Source: JBARCX01 sp049794535
GTDB lineage: Bacteria > Pseudomonadota > Gammaproteobacteria > Xanthomonadales > Rhodanobacteraceae
Direction: 5' to 3'
NCBI GenBank assembly: GCA_049794535.1
Contig: JBARCX010000120.1
Span: 1 to 17,108 of the forward strand
DNA: 17,108 nt
Each line of letters begins with the position of its first letter. The first letter of the stretch is position 1. A program made the translations under genes and the position numbers. Below the pieces are notes generated by a model. It was not told where the DNA came from. It saw only the letters and a list, made by a program, of their open reading frames with translations, and searched no databases. Positions 8,308 to 12,548 of the stretch are shown here, in pieces.

Positions 8308-9588
8308 ATGTCCACACCCTATGAAGCTTCCCTCGCCTGGGCGCAGGCACGCGATGCCGCCGACCCGCTGCGTGCGTTCCGCGACGAATTCCTGATCCCG
8401 CCGCACAACGGCCACGATAGCCACTATTTCTGCGGCAACTCGCTCGGCCTGCAGCCACGTGCCGTGCGTGCAGCGATCGACGCCGAGCTTGGTTACTGGG
8501 GTGAACTGGCTGTCGAAGGCCACTTCCGCGGCCGACTACCGTGGATGGATTACCACGAGTTCGTGCGCGATCACCTGGCCGAAGTGATCGGCGCGCAGCC
8601 TGCCGAAGTCGTCGCGATGAACACGCTGGGCGTGAACCTGCATCTAATGATGGTGAGCTTCTACCGCCCTACACCGGAGCGTCACGCCATCCTGATCGAA
8701 GCCGGCGCGTTTCCCACCGACCGCTACGCGGTGGAATCGCAAATTCGTTATCACGGTTTCAGCCCAACACTCTCGCTCATCGAGCTGGAAAGTGACGAAC
8801 CTAACGGCACCATCTCCATGGGAGCGATCGAGCGCGCATTGAACGAACACGGTTCGCGCATCGCCCTAGTGATGTTGCCCGGCGTGCAATACCGCAACGG
8901 CCAGGCATTCGACCTCAAGGCGATTACCGCGCTCGCGCACAAACACGGCTGCGTCGTCGGCTTCGACCTCGCCCATGCCGTCGGCAATCTACCGTTGCAG
9001 ATGCATGACAGCGGTGCGGATTTCGCAATCTGGTGCAGCTACAAATACCTCAACGCAGGCCCCGGCGCCGTGGGTGGTGCGTTTGTACACGAGCGCCACG
9101 CACGCACCACCTTGCCGCGCTTTGCCGGCTGGTGGGGCCACGACAAAACCACCCGCTTCCAGATGGGCCCGGAGTTTGTACCCACACCTGGCGCCGATGG
9201 TTGGCAGCTATCCAACCCGCCGATCCTCGCGCTGGCACCGCTGCGCGTATCGCTGGAAATCTTCCATCGCGCCGGCATGACACGTCTGCGCGAGAAGTCG
9301 CTGCAACTCACCGGTTATCTCGACTGGCTGGTACGCAGCCAGCTCGCCGACGTGCTGGAAGTCATAACACCCAGCGAACCCGAACGCCGCGGTTCACAGC
9401 TATCCATCCGCGTCCTCGGTGGCCGCGAGCATGGTCGTGCACTGTTCGAGCACCTGATGGAACACGGCGTCATCGGCGACTGGCGTGAGCCCGACGTGAT
9501 CCGCATTTCGCCCGCGCCGCTATACAACCGCTACACCGACTGCCTCGCATTTGCCGAGGCGGTGCGTCACTGGCACAGCGCGAAATAA
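8308..9588 (+). CDS. kynU: Kynureninase
   Basis: The 426-residue PLP-dependent enzyme (fold type I) hydrolyses L-kynurenine to anthranilate and alanine, or 3-hydroxykynurenine to 3-hydroxyanthranilate. Family marks are HYFCGNSLGLQP (39-50), VEGHFRGRLPWMDYHE, the PLP-aspartate Asp220 in GFDLAHAVGN, the Schiff-base Lys246 in WCSYKYLNAGPG and FAGWWGHD. The length is that of a full kynureninase. The ATG at 8308 is preceded by a weak GAGA. The gene is 91 bases after the exported-protein gene, with a hairpin between, and may be transcribed from the ACMSD promoter. With ACMSD next to it, the preferred product is probably 3-hydroxyanthranilate for degradation or NAD synthesis, but the monooxygenase and dioxygenase that complete the route must lie elsewhere. 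A hairpin terminator follows. Confidence 0.96.
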   Translation: MSTPYEASLAWAQARDAADPLRAFRDEFLIPPHNGHDSHYFCGNSLGLQPRAVRAAIDAELGYWGELAVEGHFRGRLPWMDYHEFVRDHLAEVIGAQPAEVVAMNTLGVNLHLMMVSFYRPTPERHAILIEAGAFPTDRYAVESQIRYHGFSPTLSLIELESDEPNGTISMGAIERALNEHGSRIALVMLPGVQYRNGQAFDLKAITALAHKHGCVVGFDLAHAVGNLPLQMHDSGADFAIWCSYKYLNAGPGAVGGAFVHERHARTTLPRFAGWWGHDKTTRFQMGPEFVPTPGADGWQLSNPPILALAPLRVSLEIFHRAGMTRLREKSLQLTGYLDWLVRSQLADVLEVITPSEPERRGSQLSIRVLGGREHGRALFEHLMEHGVIGDWREPDVIRISPAPLYNRYTDCLAFAEAVRHWHSAK

Positions 9589-9604
9589 GCACGCGTTGAT
9601 TAAA

Positions 9605-9631
9605 CGACGGGGCGTGCAACGTGCCCCGTCG
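9605..9631. terminator. Shared hairpin terminator between convergent kynU and hemerythrin gene
   Basis: The arms CGACGGGGC (9605-9613) and GCCCCGTCG (9623-9631) make a perfect 9-bp GC-rich stem. On the minus strand the stem is followed by TTTAAT, giving a passable U-tract for the hemerythrin transcript. On the plus strand no T-run follows, so termination of kynU by it is less certain. It lies between the two convergent stops at 9588 and 9641. Confidence 0.6.
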
Positions 9632-9640
9632 CGAATTAGA

Positions 9641-10051
9641 TCAAACCAATTCCGCCAACGGATAAAGCTCGCGATTTTCACGCTGCACTCGCTGATGCAA
9701 CGCTTTGAAAATCATGTTGGCGTCATCCCTGAAGCCTTGCGGGTCAGCAGTGATCTTTCCGATGAGATTCCAACGCGCAACAAACGCGGAATAGCTCCCC
9801 GCAAGGCCACCCATCTCCTCCTGAAACTGCTTGCCCGTTTGCGCGATCTGCGGATCAGCCGCATGCAACAGCGCGGGATAAAGCACGCGATCCTCCGCCG
9901 CCAAATGCAGCTTGATCACCGAACTCATCGAAAAGAGCTGCTTGAGAATCGCGTCCGCATGCTCCTGCACGCCCGACCGCACCAGCTCTCGCAATGCCGT
10001 CACCGCTTCGAGCAGATCCACATGCTCACGCTTGAACATATCGATGTTCAT
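9641..10051 (-). CDS. Hemerythrin-like (HHE) domain protein
   Basis: The 136-residue, all-helical protein has the outline of a bacterial hemerythrin/HHE-domain protein: His10 in the first helix, the HxxxE pair His49/Glu53 followed by DRVLYP, and a last helix ending in ENRELYP. Such proteins carry a diiron site that binds oxygen or nitric oxide or senses them. Not every ligand is obvious: the third helix (EEMGGLAGSYSAF) has no histidine, and His119 is offset from the usual place relative to the closing LYP. Metal binding may be altered or lost. The start is well supported by GGAGGG (10058-10063), 6 bases upstream of the ATG. A 7-bp inverted repeat lies 25 bases upstream of the start. It is monocistronic and convergent with kynU. 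The family is likely; the exact role is unknown. Confidence 0.8.
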   Translation of the reverse strand: MNIDMFKREHVDLLEAVTALRELVRSGVQEHADAILKQLFSMSSVIKLHLAAEDRVLYPALLHAADPQIAQTGKQFQEEMGGLAGSYSAFVARWNLIGKITADPQGFRDDANMIFKALHQRVQRENRELYPLAELV

Positions 10052-10076
10052 AACGAACCCTCCGCGTTGTCAGAAT

Positions 10077-10092
10077 AGTCCCCAAGGGGACT
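10077..10092. promoter_or_regulatory. Inverted repeat upstream of the hemerythrin gene
   Basis: AGTCCCC, two A, GGGGACT: perfect 7-bp arms 2 bases apart, 25 bases upstream of the hemerythrin start and just before its ribosome binding site. The form suits a dimeric repressor operator or a short 5'-UTR hairpin. It does not match FNR/Dnr (TTGAT-N4-ATCAA) or the usual NsrR site, so no regulator is named. Confidence 0.4.
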
Positions 10093-10366
10093 TATCGGCG
10101 GAGTTGGATGATTCTTGAAGATATATGACGCCGCGCAGCAATTTATTACCGCATCCACAAGAGGATTAAGACTTAATCACCTAAACGTGCGAGACACGCC
10201 ACACCGACATGAACTCACCGATTGGGTGCCTCCCTCATCCAAGACATTATCAGGATGTAGGGTTTCGCTGATTGACGGCTCCCACACCTAGCTTGAACAT
10301 CCGTGCATATTCACGTATCCAGGGTCCACTGAGTGTTAGCGTAGTCGCAATAACATGAGGATTGCC
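10093..10366. other. AT-richer intergenic region, left flank of the cassette array
   Basis: I see no gene in these 274 bases. They contain a perfect inverted repeat, GATTAAG-a-CTTAATC (10164-10178), directly followed by a small CGTG/CACG hairpin (10186-10198), and a second CGTG/CACG hairpin at about 10302-10315. Near the right end is ACTGAGTGTTAGCG (10328-10341), which vaguely resembles the 3' end of an attC or attI site, though GTTAGCG breaks the GTTRRRY consensus. A promoter serving the downstream cassettes may lie here but is not evident. Confidence 0.45.
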
Positions 10367-10741
10367 ATGCAGTATCAGATCCCAGAGGAATGGCTTACCT
10401 TCTCTGATTTTAAACGAGTGTCAGCCGAATATCGTTTTTACCCTTATGGGCAATGTTGGCCGAATGCTAAGGCGATTCCTCTAGCGGAGATCGAGCCGCC
10501 AATCAGAGACTATGACATAGAGCCATTTAAAAAATTCAAGATGGTGCCTGTACTAATGGCAATGATGGATCCAAACGGAACCTTGCCTCCTATAACTGTT
10601 GCGCTCGCCGAGCCATCATCTAGATATAGGTACAAAGTTGTAAATGGCTTCCATCGTTTTTACGCTTCGTTAGAGAGGGGATATCCATTTATCCCCATCG
10701 TCATAAATGATGATCCAGATAGGCCACAACCACTCATCTAA
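10367..10741 (+). CDS. Small ParB/Srx-like domain protein (cassette 1)
   Basis: The 124-residue protein has no signal peptide or membrane segment. Residues 78-113 read like the core of a ParB N-terminal-like nuclease domain: a strand ITVALAEP, then YKVVNGFHRFYASLERGYPFIPIVI, where NGFHRFYAS (93-101) replaces the GxHRxxA box of ParB/sulfiredoxin folds. It lacks any helix-turn-helix, so it is not a plasmid partition protein. I prefer the ATG at 10367 over the in-frame ATG at 10355, because GAGGA (10357-10361) is spaced 5 bases before it. GC is about 46% over 10381-10680, far below the neighbours, which suggests transfer. The stop codon falls in the 5' box of a degenerate attC. The function is unknown; a toxin, effector or nuclease role is possible but not shown. 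Confidence 0.7.
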   Translation: MQYQIPEEWLTFSDFKRVSAEYRFYPYGQCWPNAKAIPLAEIEPPIRDYDIEPFKKFKMVPVLMAMMDPNGTLPPITVALAEPSSRYRYKVVNGFHRFYASLERGYPFIPIVINDDPDRPQPLI

Positions 10742-10783
10742 GTGGATGCGTGTACCACGCACCGCTTAACTTAAGCGCTGGAT
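10736..10783 (+). repeat. Degenerate attC-like site after cassette 1
   Basis: The 3' half, CGCTTAA (10763-10769) with core GCTGGAT (10777-10783), has the 14-nt L'-to-R' spacing of the good site at 11401-11461, but the core has GCT for GTT. The 5' box ATCTAAG (10736-10742) includes the stop codon of cassette 1. Between them TAAGTGG, a bulged A and TGCGTG pair with CACGCA and CCGCTTA around a TAC loop, making a strong imperfect hairpin. The usual 5' spacer is missing, so this is a decayed or deleted attC, or a hairpin terminator that imitates one. Confidence 0.5.
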
Positions 10784-10801
10784 ACGGAAGAGACAATCGA
10801 A

Positions 10802-11377
10802 ATGGCAACGGTGCGTGAGGGCAACCAAGGAGTGCTGCTGGTCGTTGATGTGCAGGCCGGCGTAATGAGCGGGGCATGGGATGCCCCAAGGGTCATCAAG
10901 AACGTATCACTCGCGGTCAAGCGGGCCCGCGCTCAGGGCGTGCCCGTGATCTGGGTGCAGCACGCGGACAAGGAGTTACCCTACGGGAGTCCACAGTGGC
11001 AATGGGTACAAGAATTGGTACCTGCAGAAGGCGAGCCTCTGATCCACAAGCAGTTCAACTCGTCGTTCGAGCAGACGACGCTTGAAGAGGAACTCACCAA
11101 GCTCGGCGTCACCCATATCGCGCTTGCTGGTGCAGCAACCAACTGGTGCATCCGTGCTACAGCATATGGCGCACTGGATCGCGGCTACGACCTAACTCTT
11201 ATCAAGGATGCACACACCACCGAAAGCATGACGATTGACGATGAGGCAACGATCGATGCGGCGACCATCATCAACGAACTCAACATCGCGATGACCTGGC
11301 TTAGCTACCCAGGCCGCACTAATGGCACCGCCACGGCTGACGGGTTCGACTTCGCCTGCCTCGGTGGCAAGCGCTAG
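10802..11377 (+). CDS. Isochorismatase-family cysteine hydrolase (cassette 2)
   Basis: The 191-residue protein has the Rossmann-like fold of the isochorismatase/nicotinamidase superfamily. The catalytic triad is visible as Asp16 (LLVVDVQAG), Lys83 (IHKQFNSSF) and Cys116 in the cis-peptide motif GAATNWCIR. A conserved tail motif is KDAHTTES. Members hydrolyse amides or ethers such as nicotinamide, carbamoyl-sarcosine, ureidoacrylate or isochorismate; the substrate here cannot be told. There is no HxxH/DxH metal set of true nicotinamidases that I can place, so an uncharacterised amidase is the safest call. GGAAGAGA lies about 8 bases before the ATG at 10802. It stands between two attC-like sites and carries no obvious promoter, as expected of a cassette gene. 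Confidence 0.88.
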   Translation: MATVREGNQGVLLVVDVQAGVMSGAWDAPRVIKNVSLAVKRARAQGVPVIWVQHADKELPYGSPQWQWVQELVPAEGEPLIHKQFNSSFEQTTLEEELTKLGVTHIALAGAATNWCIRATAYGALDRGYDLTLIKDAHTTESMTIDDEATIDAATIINELNIAMTWLSYPGRTNGTATADGFDFACLGGKR

Positions 11378-11400
11378 CACTTGCCTTCCGCACCATTACT

Positions 11401-11461
11401 GCCTAATTATTGTCGAAGCTGATTGCTGCGTTGCAGACTCGGCTTAATTGGTGCGTTGGAC
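11401..11461 (+). repeat. attC recombination site (best preserved of the array)
   Basis: The site is 61 bp. R'' is GCCTAAT (11401-11407) and R' is GTTGGAC (11455-11461), the latter an exact GTTRRRY; they pair at six of seven positions, counting wobbles. L'' AAGCTGA (11416-11422) pairs over 7 bp with L' TCGGCTT (11439-11445). Inside, CTGC (11426-11429) and GCAG (11433-11436) form a hairpin with a GTT loop. Unpaired spacers separate the R and L boxes, as in folded bottom-strand attC sites. The box sequences resemble those of Pseudomonas/Xanthomonas-type attC sites (GCCTAAC...GGCTTAA...GTTAGGC). The order, size and pairing support a true attC. Confidence 0.8.
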
Positions 11462-11485
11462 AAACAATTGAGAAATGGATGACTC

Positions 11486-11695
11486 ATGAACTGGAAACGT
11501 GGACTGACTAGGTTGTATTTTGTCTTGTGGGCTTTTTGGTTAATTTTTGTCGCAGTGCGCGTAGTGCTCTATGCCCCACCGACTCTGCTCCCTCTAGCTG
11601 CTACAGCCATCGCTTTGGTCGGCTTAGTTGCACCAGCATTACTGCTTCTTGCACTTCGATGGGTGAGCGCCGGATTTCGCTCGCCATCCAAGTAA
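11486..11695 (+). CDS. Small two-helix membrane protein (cassette 3)
   Basis: The 69-residue product begins MNWKRGLTRLYFVLW and has two hydrophobic helices (about 10-28 and 34-56) with a positively charged N-terminus and tail, so it should sit in the inner membrane with both ends in the cytoplasm. Short proteins starting MNWKRGL are common hypothetical proteins in proteobacteria, but no function is known to me. GGA lies 6 bases before the ATG at 11486. An upstream ATG (11475) opens a four-codon frame whose TGA overlaps this ATG. It follows the good attC by 24 bases, and its own stop lies beside the 5' box of the next attC. Hand-counted GC is about 52%, lower than the core genes. Confidence 0.7.
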   Translation: MNWKRGLTRLYFVLWAFWLIFVAVRVVLYAPPTLLPLAATAIALVGLVAPALLLLALRWVSAGFRSPSK

Positions 11696-11742
11696 TCATC
11701 CAAGCAAATTTGTGCATCACACTGCTTAGCTCAACGTTAGGT
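11686..11742 (+). repeat. attC-like site after cassette 3
   Basis: The site is 57 bp. R' GTTAGGT (11736-11742) is an exact GTTRRRY core. L' TGCTT (11723-11727) pairs with L'' AAGCA (11702-11706), and TGTG (11711-11714) with CACA (11718-11721) around a CAT loop. A candidate R'' is ATCCAAG (11686-11692), which abuts the stop codon; the same eight bases CATCCAAG recur at 11697-11704, so the 5' end is ambiguous. The 3' half is typical of attC and the 5' half is weaker. Confidence 0.62.
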
Positions 11743-11762
11743 CATATCACTAGGGAAAAGTA

Positions 11763-11960
11763 ATGACGTACATACAATTAGGATTGATGTTGGTTGGTGT
11801 GATCACGCTGGTTGTGGGCTATCGTAAAAGCCACCGTAACACCCTCCTTGTTGCGGCTATCGCGCTCTTTCTCGCCGGTTCCGTAGGCGATTTCACACGT
11901 GGATTTGCTAATGGCTTCCAAGAAGGCTCAGCATCCATCCCATCGAATAACACCCACTAA
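11763..11960 (+). CDS. Small membrane protein (cassette 4)
   Basis: The 65-residue product has two hydrophobic helices (about 3-19 and 26-42) separated by a short basic loop, YRKSHRNT, then a polar glycine- and serine-rich tail. It is probably an inner-membrane hairpin with the basic loop inside. I do not recognise the family. The start is supported by AGGGA (11752-11756) 6 bases before the ATG, and by its position 20 bases after the GTTAGGT core of the preceding attC-like site. It has no visible promoter and presumably relies on read-through from upstream. Confidence 0.65.
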   Translation: MTYIQLGLMLVGVITLVVGYRKSHRNTLLVAAIALFLAGSVGDFTRGFANGFQEGSASIPSNNTH

Positions 11961-12013
11961 GCACTTAGTAGCTTTCCGGCCTGTTCCTGCCCGGCATAAC
12001 TCAGACATCAGAC
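11955..12013 (+). repeat. Decayed attC-like site after cassette 4
   Basis: The 3' half CGGCATAACTCAG (11992-12004) closely follows the attC pattern, and 14 bases after its GGC lies ATCAGAC (12007-12013), two changes away from GTTAGAC. The 5' box, if it is CACTAAG (11955-11961) containing the stop codon, no longer pairs well. It ends 4 bases before the GNAT start. The conserved spacing makes a decayed site likelier than chance, but alone it would not be called. Confidence 0.42.
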
Positions 12014-12017
12014 CGCC

Positions 12018-12500
12018 ATGACTACAGCGCAAATCGTGTTGAGCCAGGCAGACAGCCCTGAGCTTGTGGCAATTGCTCGCAGCCTCTTCACCGAGTATGC
12101 CGAAGCTATTGGCACCGACCTTGAGTACCAAGGGTTCACCGCTGAGCTTGCAGCATTGCCTTCACCCTATGTGCCACCTATGGGTGCGTTACTCATCGCG
12201 CAAGCTGGCACTAACGTGGCAGGTTGCGTCGCGCTAAGGCCACTCAATACTCACACGGGTGAGATGAAGCGCTTGTATGTGCGCCCGGCTTATCGGGGCT
12301 CGGGTCTTGGTAGGCGTCTCGTCGAGGCCGTAATTCAAGCTGCACGGCAAGCAGGCTATCGAGAGCTACGATTGGATACGTTGCCTAGCATGGCGTCGGC
12401 CCAAGCTCTTTACCGTGAGCTTGGGTTTGTCGAAATTCCGCCGTACAACGACAAGCACCTTCCTGGCACTCGCTTTTATGCGCTGCAGTTGATTGCCTGA
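12018..12500 (+). CDS. GNAT-family N-acetyltransferase (cassette 5)
   Basis: The 160-residue protein is a single GNAT domain. Motif A is clear: MKRLYVRPAYRGSGLGRRLVEAVI (residues 83-106), with the acetyl-CoA pyrophosphate loop R93-G-S-G-L-G98. Motif B follows as YRELRLDTLPSMASAQALYRELGFVEI, ending in the family's LYRELGF. It transfers an acetyl group from acetyl-CoA to an amine of unknown substrate. Acetyltransferases are among the commonest cassette genes. No good Shine-Dalgarno sequence precedes the ATG at 12018, only 4 bases after the presumed cassette junction. The stop codon is part of GCCTGAC, a plausible 5' attC box. It is the last gene of the array and is convergent with the phospholipase gene. 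Confidence 0.9.
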   Translation: MTTAQIVLSQADSPELVAIARSLFTEYAEAIGTDLEYQGFTAELAALPSPYVPPMGALLIAQAGTNVAGCVALRPLNTHTGEMKRLYVRPAYRGSGLGRRLVEAVIQAARQAGYRELRLDTLPSMASAQALYRELGFVEIPPYNDKHLPGTRFYALQLIA

Positions 12501-12528
12501 CTATTACCGAGACGCGTCGATGTTGGGT
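12495..12528 (+). repeat. Possible truncated attC at the right end of the array
   Basis: GCCTGAC (12495-12501), containing the GNAT stop, resembles the R'' of the good site and is followed by TATTACCGAG, similar to the TATTGTCGAA there. GTTGGGT (12522-12528) is an exact GTTRRRY core and can pair with the first box at all seven positions if wobbles are allowed. At 34 bp it is too short for a normal attC, so an internal deletion or coincidence is possible. Confidence 0.35.
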
Positions 12529-12548
12529 ATCGCGTTGCTCCACTCAAC

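Larger units (their letters stand above)
10335..12528 (+). mobile_element. Integron-type gene cassette array without integrase (CALIN-like)
   Basis: Five short, functionally unrelated genes lie in the same direction with attC-like sites after each. The site at 11401-11461 is well formed. Those ending at 10783, 11742 and 12013 keep the same 3' arrangement, a GCTTAA-like box 13-14 nt before a GTTRRRY-like core 4-24 nt ahead of the next start. Stop codons fall inside or next to the 5' box, as is common in cassettes. The first gene is about 46% GC by hand count, against about 65% in kynU. The gene types (GNAT, isochorismatase-like hydrolase, tiny membrane proteins) are frequent cassette cargo. 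No tyrosine-recombinase integrase is encoded in the window, and the boundaries are approximate. The family knowledge is established; assigning this region to it is my inference. Confidence 0.7.

Noticed and set aside
10077..10092. FNR/Dnr or NsrR operator upstream of the hemerythrin gene
   Set aside because: The inverted repeat AGTCCCC/GGGGACT does not match TTGAT-N4-ATCAA or the AT-rich NsrR site.
10328..10341. Possible attI or attC 3' end (ACTGAGTGTTAGCG) before the first cassette
   Set aside because: GTTAGCG violates GTTRRRY and no matching 5' box or stem was found. It is kept only as an approximate left boundary of the array.
10102..10366. tRNA gene or CRISPR repeats in the AT-richer intergenic region
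   Set aside because: There is no cloverleaf with a T-loop GTTCRANNC and no regularly spaced direct repeats; only small inverted repeats are seen.
10367..12500. Defence island or toxin-antitoxin locus
   Set aside because: None of the five genes shows a recognised toxin, antitoxin, nuclease-helicase or abortive-infection domain, apart from a weak ParB-like fold. attC spacing explains the layout better.
12495..12528. Complete attC after the GNAT gene
   Set aside because: At 34 bp it lacks a proper L''/L' stem. It is listed only as a possible truncated site with low confidence.
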